DNA from: Lunularia cruciata
Taxonomy: Eukaryota > Streptophyta > Marchantiopsida > Lunulariales > Lunulariaceae
DNA length: 64,000 nucleotides
Reading direction: 5' to 3'
Assembly (NCBI GenBank): GCA_948567375.1
Contig: OX419760.1
Location: 63,050,911-63,114,910 of the forward strand
The stretch's first letter is position 1, and the number at the start of each line of letters is the position of its first letter. Position numbers and translations under genes: made by a program. The notes below the pieces were generated by a model. The model ran no database searches and was not told the DNA's origin. It saw only the letters and a program-made list of their open reading frames with translations. Shown in pieces: positions 1-11,229 of the stretch.

Positions 1-206
1 ACCAGACAGGTCACCCATCCAAGTAAGTAATCCAAGGGTGGAGCTTTCTGACATGTCACCTATCTGTGTCCCTAATCCTATGGTGGAGCTTCCTTGGAGG
101 AGATCCTCTTTGTCTATATAATAAAGAGAAGGTGCTCCCTTGGAGCATCGAATGTTTGAATGTGCAATCTGTGTTTTCTCTCTTCTCTTGTCCCTGGAGG
201 ATTATA
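1..206 (+). repeat. 5' LTR of gypsy-1 (3' part only)
   Basis: Matches 5866-6071 base for base in length with seven substitutions, five of them transitions. It contains the TATA-like stretch TATATAATAA near 114-123 and ends GGATTATA, where the 3' LTR ends GGATTACA. The 5' part of this LTR lies outside the window. Confidence 0.95.
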
Positions 207-207
207 A

Positions 208-219
208 TGGTATCAGAGC
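208..219 (+). other. Primer binding site (initiator Met tRNA type)
   Basis: TGGTATCAGAGC sits one base after the LTR end. This is the usual plant retrotransposon primer site complementary to the 3' end of initiator methionine tRNA. Confidence 0.9.
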
Positions 220-810
220 AAGTGTTCTAGTCCAAGAGAGTGGATCACTCCTCTTGGAATAGCACGAACTACTGAAATTGAGTAATTTGAGGTGGAGAAC
301 ATAGAGTAATCGCGAGACTTAGGAAGGACTTTAGAGAGCGGATGGGATGGATGCGCCAAGGGGACAATTTCCCGCACCTAGCTTTCCATTCTCAAACCCA
401 TTCCACATCAAGGTTATGTACATCCAGCGTGAGCAGATGAGGGTATCGCTAGTTTATCTCTTTGGTGCGGAATTCATGGACAGAGTGATGAACTCACCAA
501 ACCCGGTGATTCTACTTGTGGTGATATATGATAGAGAGTGGGATTTGACGATCTATATTCTATTATGATAATATGGATATGAATGTCCCAAATCCTCTCC
601 CTTTCAACACTCAAGTAGAAATCCGTTATGTAGTGAGGCCGAAAGTGATGTTTAGAGATTTTGTGGTTAGGAATTTTTGGTGAGGAGTATTATCAACGAG
701 TGATAGCTTCGGAGGTCCCAATGCTAGTTCCGATAGTTCGTGCGCCTTCCAGAGTGATTATATTGACTCTGTATTGAAGTAGACATTAGCAATTGGGTGT
801 TGCAAGAACC
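220..810 (+). other. Untranslated leader of gypsy-1
   Basis: The stretch between primer site and gag. A 73-codon reading frame from an ATG at 347 is present but shows no recognised domain and ends before gag. I see no promoter or structured element beyond what belongs to the LTR transcript leader. Confidence 0.6.
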
Positions 811-1899
811 ATGGATCCGTAGTTGCAAGAGCTGGTGCAAGGAATGCAAGGGATGCTGAATGAATTTTGAGAGATTAAGATGACCATGGAGACATTACAA
901 AGTCAAGTGCAGATCCTCAAGAACAATCAAGCCATGCAAGAAGAAGAGTGATCTCAAAACCCAGTACCTACGACTGAAGTACTTGGAGAGGCACCCGTGC
1001 CTACGAACCCTATCAACGATGAAGCCACATTGCTACTCCGGATGAAGAAGACCTGCAACATCGAGCCTTACAAGGGGCAGCGTACGATGGGAGTAGTGGA
1101 AAATTGGATCTCAAGAATGGATCAATATTTCCGATTGTTCTCAACAAAGATCATAGAGCATGCTGCAGGCGTGTTTGCATGTAGGTACTTGACCAATAAA
1201 GCCCTCACATGGTATGATGCTTGGGAACGATCCATGCTGGTAGAGAGAAGAGAGATCACATGGACAGCAATGCAAGAAGGATTGTTAAAGAATTTCCAAT
1301 CGGTGGATTCTGTGCAGATGGCTCGAACGCAACTATGGGGATTGAGATAGAAGAGTAGCGTACAAGAGTATGTGGAGGCATTTCTGGATCTACAAGTCGC
1401 AATTACCAACATGAGTCCAGCAGAGGCTCTCGACAATTTCAAACGAGGGTTGAAAGAGCGGATTCGCCAAGAAGTCATGGTGCAAAACCCTCGCACGGTA
1501 TTTGAAGCCATTGCTTGTGCGTAGAGAATAGCAAGAGCATTAGGTGGAGGTGAAGGAGTAGTTCCACCTCAACATTATCGGGCAGAAATGTCACACATGG
1601 GTGGACTAGTACCAATGGAATTGGGCAACTTTCAATTTCAGGATCGAGGAGCACGGCCGCTTCAAGGGGAGCGGGGACGGGTAGAAGAACAAAGAGATGG
1701 AGTCCCACGAGGAGAAGGGACTCAAGGAGAACAATGCCATTGTTACAATTGTGGCCGTATTGGGCACATATCTACCAATTGTCGCACTCGTTTCCCTAGA
1801 GGCCCTCGGCCTTTGTACAAGCAATCTTTGAACAACATGGAGAGGCACATTGAAGAGGAGGAGGTGGAAACCACTTCGGAAAACAAAGATCGCCAGTAA
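811..1899 (+). pseudogene. gypsy-1 gag (capsid and nucleocapsid), decayed
   Basis: Encodes the structural Gag protein that packages element RNA in cytoplasmic virus-like particles. The frame can be read from an ATG at 811 to a TAA at 1897-1899 and contains stops at 820, 868, 949, 1348 and 1522. A retrotransposon-gag region is recognisable around 1180-1500 (the ALTWYDAW stretch, then a YVEAF...DLQ...A L..F.RGLKE.IR pattern). A CCHC zinc knuckle, CYNCGRIGHISTNC, lies at about 1741-1782. Every internal stop can come from CAG, CGA or TGG by a C-to-T type change. Pol lies in a different frame, so either the element used a frameshift or an old indel separates the two; I cannot tell which. Confidence 0.85.
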
Positions 1900-1994
1900 A
1901 TGTACCTTGCGGCCTTATTGGCTCAATAAGGAAGCAGAGAAGCGAGGGAAGGAAGAAGAATAATACGCAAAGATCCCAAAAGGCAACCTCACAA

Positions 1995-2447
1995 TTGATT
2001 GTCATGAATGGAATCCTAGAAGGTAATCAAGTGAGAGTATTAATAGATTCGGGAGCAATAGAGAATTTCTTGTCTCGCTCTGTTGCAATAAGATTGGGAA
2101 TGGAGCTAGAGAAAGATGGAAGTGAAGAAGTAGAGTTACCAAATGGGCAAACAGAGAGGATTGAATCATTACCTAGACGGGTAACCCTCTCTGTAGGAGA
2201 ATATGAGGAAGTAATTGAGTGGCGAGTGATACAGTTAGCCCGTTATGATGCAATTTTAGGCATGCCATGGATGGAGCAGTACAACCCAATGGTGGATTGG
2301 AGGAAGAAAGTAGTGAGAACCCACCAATGGTCAATCATTGGGGTTAAAGAAAAATCACACAAGCAGAAACTGCCTCTATATATCATAGGGACGACAACTG
2401 TCTATAAGATCAATAGATGTTTTATGGGTCTAATTAGAGAAGTCTAG
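1995..2447 (+). pseudogene. gypsy-1 aspartic protease
   Basis: The retropepsin-like protease that would cut the Gag-Pol polyprotein. The active-site triad is visible as VLIDSGA around residues 14-20, followed by the flap and the second hydrophobic strand with AILGMPWMEQYNP, typical of plant Ty3/gypsy proteases. The conventional start is unclear because this is an internal part of a polyprotein; the open stretch begins at a TTG. It shares its frame with reverse transcriptase downstream, separated by TAG at 2445 and TGA at 2463. Confidence 0.85.
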
Positions 2448-2480
2448 AGTGCACAACTCGCTTGACAAATTCCTGAGAAA

Positions 2481-3257
2481 TTGAAAGATGTGGTGGATGA
2501 GTTTCAAGATGTCTTTCCCGATGATCTACCCTCAGGATTACCACCTAAAAGGCGAGTAGATCACAAAATAGAGACACTCCCGGGGAAGACACCTCCTTGT
2601 AAGGCCCCATATCGCCTATCACCTCATGAGTTGGAGGAGTGTAAGACTCAAATTGAGGAGATGCTACAGAAAGGGTTCATCCAACCTAGCGTATCACCAT
2701 ATGGGGCCCCTGTCTTGTTTGTGAAGAAGAAGGATGGTACAATGCGCATGTGCATTGACTATCGGGGTCTCAATCAGAAAACAGTGAAGAACAAATACTC
2801 CTTACCTCTCATGGATGACTTGTTTGATCAACTCCATGGAACGAGATACTTCACCAAACTGGACTTGCGGAGCGGTTACAATCAAATCCGAATTGCAGAG
2901 GAGGATGTGTATAAAACCGCCTTTTGAACCAGGTATGGCCACTTTGAGTATCTTGTGATACCTTTTGGCCTCACCAATGCGCCTGCCACTTTCATGAGCC
3001 TAATGAATGACATATTTTGTCCATACTTGGATAAGTGTGTTATCGTCTTCTTGGATGATATCTTAGTATATAGTAGCACAATGACAGAACACAAACAACA
3101 TCTACGAGAGGTCCTCCAGATTCTAAGACAGAATCAGTTGTACGCCAAAATCTCAAAGTGTGAGTTTGGCAAGTCCGAAGTAGACTACTTAGGGCATAGA
3201 GTAAGTGCAGAAGGCATTCAAGTATTGACAGATAAAATAGAGGTCATTCAAAAATAG
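2481..3257 (+). pseudogene. gypsy-1 reverse transcriptase
   Basis: RNA-dependent DNA polymerase that copies the element RNA. The order of motifs is clear: the [13 protein letters not shown] linker, [55 protein letters not shown], and the catalytic FLDDILVY at about 3048-3071 with both aspartates present. A TGA at 2925-2927 replaces the expected arginine in the AFRTRYGHFE region, and a TAG at 3255 replaces a probable tryptophan. Apart from these stops the domain is uninterrupted in one frame. Confidence 0.92.
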
Positions 3258-3900
3258 AGTGCTCTAGAAGATCAGACTCAACTTAAGAGCTTCTTGGGGT
3301 TGACAGGATTCTATCGTAGATTTATCAAGGACTTCTCCAAGGTTGCACATCCTTTAAAAGCACTACTTGGCAAGGGGAAGAAGTGGACATGGGGAACTGC
3401 ACAAGAGTTGGCCTTTCAAGAATTGAAGGCTGCCTTGCTACATGCACCAATCTTGAAGTGGTATGACTCAAAACGTCCAATCAAGTTGGCTACAGATGCA
3501 TCAGGCGTAGCAATAGGAGCAGTCCTACAACAAGAGTGGCATGACGGATGGCATCCAATTGCATATTTCTCTTGAAAGTTGTTACCGGCAGAGCACAACT
3601 ACCACACCACAGAATGAGAAGAGCTGGCCATCGTTGTAGAAACCAAGCATTGGAAGCACTACCTGGGCGAGAAGGCATTTGTAGTAGAGACAGACCACAA
3701 ACTTCTAGTCTACCTCGAGACGCAGAAGGATCTATCTCGTCGCCAAATTTGGTGGGCAGAGTGACGACAATGCTTCAACATGACAATCACCTACGTGGAA
3801 GGTAAGAAGCAACTTGCAGATGCATTCACCCGCATGCCAATGGCCAACAACTTGGTGGCAGAGGTTAAGATTAACCTTGAATTCTGGCAAAAGATTCTAG
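3258..3900 (+). pseudogene. gypsy-1 RNase H
   Basis: Degrades the RNA strand of the RNA-DNA hybrid during reverse transcription. The linker GLTGFYRRFIKDFSKVAHPL and the RNase H start ATDASGVAIGAVLQQ (about 3489-3533) are intact. Later landmarks are the HWKHYLG region and the closing KQLADAFTRM near 3808-3837. Stops at 3573, 3615 and 3762 interrupt it without changing the frame; the first two read as former arginine codons and the third as a former tryptophan codon. Confidence 0.88.
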
Positions 3901-3932
3901 CTGCTACAAAAACTGATCCATAGATTGTATAA

Positions 3933-5093
3933 GCGCAATTGTCCAAAGGTGTCACCAGCACCCAAGGACTCACCTTTTGGGATGGCAGATTATGGATCCC
4001 AAATGTCCCAGAATTATGCACCACCATTCTAGCGGAATGTCATGATTCGGCCATTGCAGCTCATGTCGGAGTGGACAAGACCTTGGATGCAGTCAAGCGC
4101 CATTACTATTGGCCCAAGATGAGCAACGACGTGATGGACTATGTGCGTAGCTGCCTACTTTGTCAACAGAACAAAGCTTCTAATCAAGCTCCTGTAGGGC
4201 TCCTTCAACCTCTCGCCACTCCTACCCAATATTGGGAACAAGTGAGTATGGATCTCGTCTGTGAATTACCCAAGACCACCTCAGGGTTTGACTCCATTGT
4301 GGTCTTTGTGGACCGGCTCAGAAAAATGATTCATGTACGCCCTACCACCAAGGAGGTGACCGCTCCACAACTAGCTCAACTATACTTAGATGTTGTCTTT
4401 GCTCACCATGGCTTGTCTAGAGTACTCATCACCGATAGAGGCACCCAATTCACCAGTTTGTTTTAGCAAACACTCTTTGGTTTCTTCAAAACCAAGTTGG
4501 CCATGTCTATAGCTTACCACCCACAAACAGATGGCCAAACAAAGCGGGCTAATCGCACGATTGAAGACATGTTACGTGGCTTCACCTTAGAAGAGCAAGA
4601 GAGGTGGGACACCCTACTACCGTTGGTGGAATTCGCTTACAACAATTCAGTGAATGCCTCCACCCAGGTCACTCCATTCTTCTTCATGTATGGTGAGCAT
4701 CCTTTCACACCTTCTAGCTTGATGAAGATCAGTCCAGTGACTACCAAGGTTGATACAGTCAACACATTTGTTTCTAGAATCCAAGAAGGTGTGGAGAGCG
4801 CCAAGCACAGGTTACAGATTGCACAAAATCGACAAAAGTAATATGCTGATGCACACCATAGGCACATGGAGTTCAATGTTGGGGATCAAGTGTGGCTATC
4901 GACAACCAACCTCACATTAGTTGGATCTCGTAAGCTTAGACCTCGTTTTATTGGGCCTTTCTCGATTCTTCGTCGCATCGGCGTTGTGGCCTATCACCTT
5001 GAGCTACCACCACACATGAAGATCCATCCAGTTTTCCATGTCTCCCTACTACGCAGATATGCTCCCCGATCAGGCCAAGGTCCTTCCACATAG
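3933..5093 (+). pseudogene. gypsy-1 integrase
   Basis: Inserts the DNA copy into the genome. The HHCC zinc-binding region is visible (HDSAIAAHVGVDKT, then CLLCQQNK at about 4150-4175), followed by the DDE core: the MDLVCELP aspartate, LITDRGTQF, and the glutamate of NRTIEDMLRG. The C-terminal [10 protein letters not shown] region leads into the chromodomain. Stops at 4464 (expected Trp), 4839 (expected Gln) and 5091 (probable Gln) break it. The frame is the same as the rest of pol. Confidence 0.92.
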
Positions 5094-5111
5094 GACATTC
5101 GACCTTGTCCA

Positions 5112-5324
5112 ACACTCATTGATGGCATAGAGGAATATGAAGTGGAGCGGATTCTCCAAAAGCACATGCGTGGTACTCGCCATCCGCGGGTGGACTATCT
5201 AGTACAATGGAAAGGTTACCCTCTCTATGAAGCAACTTGGGAACCCGCTGCCAATTTGGCACATGCACCGGTGTTGGTGCAAGCATTTGAGCAACAATTG
5301 CACAACGAGGACGTTGCGTCTTAA
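5112..5324 (+). CDS. gypsy-1 integrase chromodomain (end of pol)
   Basis: The C-terminal chromodomain of the polyprotein, which in chromoviruses steers integration to marked heterochromatin. The sequence shows EYEVERILQK, then DYLVQWKGYP and EATWEPAANL, matching the conserved aromatic residues of the fold. The open stretch ends at TAA 5322-5324, immediately before the polypurine tract, so this is the natural end of pol. It is read here as a broken-off part of a polyprotein, not as an independent gene. Confidence 0.85.
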   Translation, partial: TLIDGIEEYEVERILQKHMRGTRHPRVDYLVQWKGYPLYEATWEPAANLAHAPVLVQAFEQQLHNEDVAS

Positions 5325-5337
5325 AAGGAGGGAGGTC
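5323..5337 (+). other. Polypurine tract of gypsy-1
   Basis: A purine run (AAAAGGAGGGAGG) directly upstream of the TG that opens the 3' LTR. It primes plus-strand DNA synthesis in LTR elements. Confidence 0.85.
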
Positions 5338-6071
5338 TGTAATACCAAGGGTTAGCCATATGATCTAGATGTGAAATTGGTTTGGTAACATCTAGAATGA
5401 TGTTATACATGATGGTCAAAATAGATCAGATAGAAGTATCACCAAAAGAGTACTTTTACTAATAGGGTAGAAACCAAAATAGACTTGAGAACCTTAGAAC
5501 CAATAGCTAGACATATGATTTAAAGGTGAGAATTGGTTTGGTAACATCTGGAAGGATGTCACACATGATGGACTTAACAGATCAGAAAGAGGTATCACCA
5601 AAAGGGGACTCCTACTAATAGAGTAGGAACCAAAATATGCCTGAAATCTTTGAAGGCAATTTTGGAGGCTTAAACGGATGAATTAGGGCTAAAAAATGTG
5701 CAAATTCCTCCCCCAATAGAGGAGAGGCTGGCCTTCCATCCCCCTTGCTTTGTCTCGTCGAGAGCTTTCCAACGGTACCTTACGTGATTCTGAGATTCTT
5801 ACAGGAAGATTCCCTAAAAGATTCCCTCCAGTCAAAGCTTGTTTGACCAACCAGATAGGACCTAGACCAGACAGGTCACCCATACAAGTAAGTAATCCAA
5901 GGGTGGAGCTTGCTGACATGTCACCTATCTGTGTCCCTAATCCTATGGTGGAGCTTCCTTGGAGGAGATCCTCTTTGTCTATATAATAAAGAGAAGGTGC
6001 TCCCTTGGGGCATCGAATGTTTGAGTGTGCAATCTGTGTTTTCTCTCTTCTCTTGTCCTCGGAGGATTACA
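5338..6071 (+). repeat. 3' LTR of gypsy-1, 734 bp
   Basis: Begins TGTAATACCA after the polypurine tract and ends GGAGGATTACA, giving TG...CA termini. A TATA-like TATATAATAA lies at about 5980-5989, followed by CT-rich sequence, which is the likely RNA start region. Its target duplication cannot be checked because the left end of the element is outside the window. Confidence 0.92.
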
Positions 6072-6857
6072 ATAGTATATCATTAATCATAGCTTTCTTA
6101 GTAGAAGACTATACCTTTGAATCTTTGATTGAATTTCCTTTATAAATTTAATTATCTAAAAGTTTTGAATATTTGATTGAATTTGCTTTAGAAATTTAAA
6201 TATACTTCAAGTTCTGAGGATATAATTAAAAATTCTCTACAAACTCAATTGGTTAGAAGCACTAGGATTTGTTTTATAGAATAAATGTTGTAAATTTCTC
6301 TTTTGAATCTAAAGCTTTACCTTTCTCAAGAGCTCCTCCTCTTCATTCATTGGCTGATATTTTTATACAGCTCTACTTGTCCTAACTATTTCTCCACATC
6401 TCTTTCATCTTGGGTATTGCAAAGAAAATAAAATTATGTGTCTTGTTCATTGCAAAAATCAAAATTTTAAGAAACAAAAATATTCAGTTTCTATAAAGTA
6501 TTTTTAACATGTCTACTATAATTTTAAGTTCCATAATTGCTGCAGAAGATCATCAATCTCTCAATCCTTAGTTTGTGTTGCACACTATCTTCATCTTCTA
6601 ATATTTTCTAATAGATTTTTTTAATAAAACTACAACAAGATGATATATATAAAATCTCTAATTTTTATTCAATTTCATAAATTTTGTGATGCTTTCTTCA
6701 TTTTGATACATTATAATGGACATTTCAACGGTAGCTTGGGTTCTTTCTATAAACCTCATAGATATTTTACTATCAACTTGTAAAAATTTGTTCATATTTG
6801 ATTGTAATATTTTGAGGACAATAGAAACCCCAATAGAAACAAAAGACTTCATCCTTC
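6072..6857. other. AT-rich intergenic stretch, nothing recognised
   Basis: Downstream flank of gypsy-1. It holds repeated TTTGATTGAATTTGCTTTA-like words near 6115-6210 and no reading frame with a recognisable product. Confidence 0.5.
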
Positions 6858-7025
6858 AATACTTTGATGCCCCAAAGGAGCACCTTGTCTTGATTATATA
6901 GCAAAGAGGATCCACTCAAAGGGAGCTGCATCCTTGGATCAGATATATGAATTGGTGATATGTTAGCGAGCTCCATCTTTAGATTAGCTGCATGGGTTGG
7001 TGGCATGTTGATCCTTGTCCTATTT
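6858..7025 (-). repeat. Diverged LTR fragment, gypsy-1 family
   Basis: Reads like the minus-strand solo LTR at 28200-28380: GATGCCCCAAAGGAGCACCTT, then ATTATATAG, AAAGAGGATC, and the alternating GGTGA..TGT blocks. It has many substitutions and has lost both ends, so it is an older relic of the same LTR family. Confidence 0.7.
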
Positions 7026-8317
7026 GACTTTTGGAATCAATGATGAATTTAGAGTTTGGGTTTTTAGGGTTTAAGGTAAGTAAAAAATCTTATATCAAGA
7101 TCATAAAAATAACTCCAGTTTGCACATTTAGACCTTTCCTGATCAAATCTGATGAAAAACCTAAGAGTACTTGATTGTAATAGAAATCGTTTAGCCTAAT
7201 AATAATATAAAGATTATGTAAAAGGGCATCAAGACATTTGGGGATATACATATCGCATCAAATGTCTCAGCATCACATCATGATGAAGACGATGAAAAAG
7301 TGTACTCGGCATATAAACACATCAAATATGATAGATTACCCCTATCGTTGTTGTCCTGTATATGTCGGCAAAGGATGTGAAGTGTCGATCTCGGACTATC
7401 AAACCCTTACACTTTTTAACGTGTCGTTTAAGTGCTATCATATACGTGCGACTATAAATAAATATGGCTTGGCTTGTCTAGATTACTTTCCTTCCTCAAG
7501 TTCTATTTCTCTCTCTCTCTAAATCAATCATTGACACGCCACCATTGACATCGATGAAAGCTGAGCAAATTAGGACGTGCAGGGTACACTATTACAGGAC
7601 TCCGCATGTAAAAAGATTGGAAGTCACGTGGCCTTTGCCCTTTTCTATCCCTAATCCATAACCTGACAGCAGTTGATATGCAACTACCCTCCATGGAACC
7701 AGAACGTCAGAGAGTCTTCATCAGAACTCGATGAGATGTGTTCTGGATTGAGGGAAATGGAACTTCTGAATTGCTTTTTCTCTGTTCTCCTGCTTTAGTT
7801 CAAAACGGGGTGTATGAATGGTTACGAGGTTCCATGAAATTCGCGAAGCTCCATGCGTCGTATGCATACAGACTACTGCTTGGGAAGAGTACACTTAGTG
7901 TTGCAAATTTAGAGAGTCTTCATCAAAACTCGAGGTTTAGACGGAATGCCAATGACATGAAACTTCTGAATTTAAAATAAGTTTAAAATGTGTCCTCGTG
8001 CGTATCATGTACCAGTCCATAGAGCCTACTACAGCCTAGGCGTCACGAATTGTAAGAAATGAAAGGTGTCGTAGGCATAAAGATTACTATTTGGAACAAT
8101 GTTCCAAAACCATTACATCCATGCAGATGTATCGGACTAATTAATCCCGTCACTTTTGGACGAACTTGAACTTGCATGCATACTTCCTTGCTTGAAATGT
8201 TGACTAAGAAACTGCAAATCATGTGGAAGAAGTAGATGGGTTTGACACTTATAGAAAAGTTACTGTACCCACGTGAATTTCAAATGGTTCGCATTGGTCG
8301 TTGAAAGTTGAAGAATT
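7026..8317. other. Intergenic stretch, nothing recognised
   Basis: Several short reading frames exist, but none has a recognisable domain. A short CT microsatellite lies at about 7507-7520. Confidence 0.4.
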
Positions 8318-8367
8318 TGTTAGAAAGAGAGAAAAGCGACCGCGTAGAAAACACGAAGGATGGGAAA
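8318..8367 (+). repeat. Partial terminal arm of foldback family
   Basis: Carries the word GACCGCGTAGAAAACACGAA followed by GGATGGGAA, nearly identical to the left arm of the foldback element at 8566. An inverted partner lies at 9721-9788, so 8318-9788 may be the remains of a larger element of the same family. Confidence 0.55.
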
Positions 8368-8565
8368 GAAGTTTTCCTAAAGCTATCCAAATCATCTAGA
8401 AGATGGGGCCTGTTGCCATGCTTCCGCGGCTTCTGTGCCATGCTAATGACAAATATGCTTGAAATGTTTATGGCGACGCTTCGTTTAGTTTCCTCGACGT
8501 TAACTCTGAACATCACTTGTCACTTCCACTTTACACTTCGTAAAGTGTAAAACTTGCACAATAAT

Positions 8566-8815
8566 TAAGAAAAATGTGACCGCGTAGAAAACACGAAAGA
8601 TGGGAAGACCCCCATCAAGCCGTACAAAGCAAAGCAGAGACAAAAAGGGTAAAATGTGGCTAAGCCCCATTTGGGCTTTCACAACTTTTAGCTTTTATGG
8701 TTTCTATAAAGATCCATAAGTATTGGAGTCTAGCCCCATTTTACGTTTTTCGTCTCTCCCTCTATGGGGTCTTCTCGTACTTTGTGTTCTCTGCGTGGTC
8801 ACTTTTTTCTTCTCA
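8566..8815. mobile_element. Foldback / MITE-like element, about 250 bp
   Basis: The left arm (about 8566-8668) and the reverse complement of the right arm (about 8731-8815) match over roughly 85 bases, starting AAGAAAAA.GTGACC and running through GAAGACCCC, GAGAC.AAAAA and GTAAAATG.GGCTA. The short centre is unrelated. This is the layout of a non-autonomous inverted-repeat element. Related arms occur at 8318-8367, 9721-9788, about 47390-47405 and about 47694-47745. I could not define a target duplication with confidence. Confidence 0.65.
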
Positions 8816-9720
8816 TAAAAGATTTAGTTTGTAAAAGTTTTGTAAAATTCCTTGCGGATTTACCGGATAAAATTCCATAGCTGCACAAAGGTCTATTGGT
8901 AATCTAAAACGTGAACCGACGGTTTTTATGGGGTTACTGAACTGGATTATCCATAAACAGTGTATTGTCAATTTGAAAATCTGAAAACGTGAATTCGGCA
9001 TAAATCTTATAAACCCTAAATTTTACAGAGCCACTCCTCCATTCGTTATCAATTCCTCTTTCTCTCTCTCTGGTACCCATAACACATACTTTATATTCTG
9101 GTTGTCACTGAATTACGCGTAAATATCCGTCAACTTTAAAAGTAAACCCCCGCAATACACAAGAGAGGAGATGACGATGACGTTCCTCAGCTGTAACCTT
9201 TCAAAGCCAATAACATGATTGAGCTGGACAATGCAAGGTTGACATGGCGGGCCAGCCGACAAGAACCCTAGAACCTGCGTTGGAAAGGAAAGGATGCGAG
9301 GGAGCCTGTTTGTTTCCGTTCCTTAACTTATCCACCAGCTTGGCGGAGGTAACCAGGCAATCTATCTGTAAAGTATCGGCGAGTTATTCTCTACGTGATC
9401 TACGTGTCAGAACTCTACCTCGCCGGGTGTCCATCTGCCATACGGAATATTGCAATGATGAAAGGAAGCCCGTACCGGTACAGAAACTGCGTTGGACTAA
9501 AAACTGCTTTTTGGAAGCGCTTTTTATTCACGGAAAAAGCCCTTCAAAAGTTTGGATGACGTAGCCTAATTCACCTAGTGCAGTTGACTCTTCACTCGGT
9601 AACCACAAGATTTGGCTCCTTGGTTGCCCGGACTACCTGGTAGCATCCTCAGGGTATTCTTCACTGTTTTCGTCATTCATACAATTTGGGAAGCACTCAA
9701 TTAATCATTTTGACCTTTTT
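8816..9720. other. Intergenic stretch with one unassigned ORF
   Basis: An ATG-initiated frame of 106 codons runs from 9244 to 9564 on the plus strand. Its protein has no recognised motif and no supporting context, so I do not call it a gene. A CT-rich run lies near 9055-9071. Confidence 0.3.
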
Positions 9721-9788
9721 CGTCTCTCCCTTGCACGCCTTGATGGGTCTTCCCATCCTTCGTTTTTTCTACGCGGTCTCCTTCTTCC
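9721..9788 (-). repeat. Partial terminal arm of foldback family
   Basis: The reverse complement contains GGAGACCGCGTAGAAAAAAC, GAAGGATGGGAAGACCC and GGAGAGACG, the same word order as the arms at 8337 and 8579. It is oriented opposite to the copy at 8318-8367. Confidence 0.55.
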
Positions 9789-11229
9789 CTAATTAAAAAA
9801 GTATTGTTATGTGAAGAGCGCCGACTAAGGTGGTTCGTTTTAACAAAAGGTGGGGTCGATTTAACCGTACTTTTGAAAATTTGCTTAAAGCGTGACAATT
9901 CTGACAAGTTCTTAAGTTAAGTCCACTTCTTATTTCTGGTTCAGCAGTTCAATTCAAAGTCGACTTTGAATTGAGACACAATTTGAATGGTTTTACATTG
10001 ATTGACAAAATGGTCAAGAACCGCCGCAGATTTGCATATTTATTGATACGTTAGAATCCATCTTGAAATGGACAGAGGAAGCTCCTTATAAAACTATTTA
10101 CAACTATAATAAAAGCTTTTTGTATAGTTATTCTTGTGGTGACCCACCTTGGCCTTAAGTGAGTGGATTTTTTTTTTCTTTAAAGATAATAGTATGCAGT
10201 TTAGTATTTAGGTGACAAAAATGAAAAATGGTTCATTATCTGTTCGTCAACCTTGTAATACGTTTAGGATGATGTCCTTTACCATACGGGACAAGGTATA
10301 GGACCACTCCTACACAAGGCAGCTCTGAGGATGAAGACCCCTTAGTTGTGGAGGTCAAACATCATGGTGTTGTGACATTAGTTGTCTGATAATAGTTGGT
10401 AACCTTTGTTGCTAGGAACCTCGTGGTCTTTGTAATTACAAGCTGAAAGGTAATACAAAGTCAAGAATCATGAAGATTGATACAACTTCTTGCGGACGAG
10501 GGATACAAGTTTGGGCTCATGAGTAGTACATGGACTGTCATATGCTCATGTGTGCAAGTGTCAATGCAAATATTCAGGCTGCATGACTGCACCGCCGGAG
10601 AACAAAAGTCCAAATTTTTTTCCTTGTCTGAAATGCTTTCATGCCAAATGTGTGACTCTTCATCGATTTGTGCAACCACTAATTGTCAAAATGGTACACC
10701 CGGAGTATAAAATAAAGACTCATGCAACAGGGTAGAACTTTTAGTAGATTCACCTTGTGGAAATTCTCTCCTTTTTTTGCCTCATTTTTTCAAGAGCTCA
10801 ATTTTGTCGGTCACACATATTGAGAGTTTGCATGAGAATGTAGGTTTTTGCAAGGTAATTTCCCATGTTAATGCATAGAAAAAGAGTGTAGCAATTGTGC
10901 CAGACAAGAGGGGCAAGAGGAAAAAATAGGAACTCCTCAAGATTATTAGCAAGATGATGGATATCTATGAGTGGGATTGCACCACCAAGTTAAGTACATT
11001 CAAAGTAGAAAGATATAATTCTTGTTATGGGATTGGAACCTCTCAAATATTTCCATGCTAGAAGAGATTTGTAGCAATTGTGAGCCAAGCAATAAATTTT
11101 TGAGAGGCAATCCCACAATCTGGACAGACTATGATTGGTAATGGATTCTTGGACATGAAACCTCCCAATCTGGTCAGATGTTCATAGATACACAGCATGG
11201 TATTCCTAGTCCAAAACTCAAAGCCAAAA
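9789..11229. other. Intergenic stretch, nothing recognised
   Basis: No RNA gene or element boundary seen. Two overlapping short frames at 10477-10735 are cysteine-rich (for example CKCQCKYSGC) but match no domain I recognise. Confidence 0.35.

Larger units (their letters stand above)
1..6071 (+). mobile_element. Ty3/gypsy chromovirus (gypsy-1), 5' LTR cut by window edge
   Basis: An LTR retrotransposon in the order LTR, primer site, gag, protease, reverse transcriptase, RNase H, integrase, chromodomain, polypurine tract, LTR. The left edge of the window falls inside the 5' LTR, so only its last 206 bases are present. That fragment aligns without gaps to the end of the 3' LTR (5866-6071) with seven differences by eye. 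Pol stays in one frame from about 1995 to 5324 but carries about twelve stops, so the element is dead yet structurally complete. Three solo LTRs of the same family lie at 28163-28904, 33919-34659 and 34977-35719. The integrase-chromodomain order assigns it to the chromoviruses (Tekay/Del-like, by inference). Confidence 0.95.

Noticed and set aside
6072-6085. Possible second primer site after the 3' LTR of gypsy-1 (ATAGTATATCA resembles ATGGTATCAGA)
   Set aside because: Only partial similarity and no internal sequence follows; coincidence in AT-rich DNA is likely.
9244-9564. 106-codon ATG-initiated ORF
   Set aside because: No recognisable motif, no second exon or regulatory context, and it lies between arms of a foldback family; a chance frame is as likely.
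10477-10735. Cysteine-rich small protein candidate
   Set aside because: The two overlapping frames contain many Cys but no known spacing, and neither has a signal peptide or supporting context.
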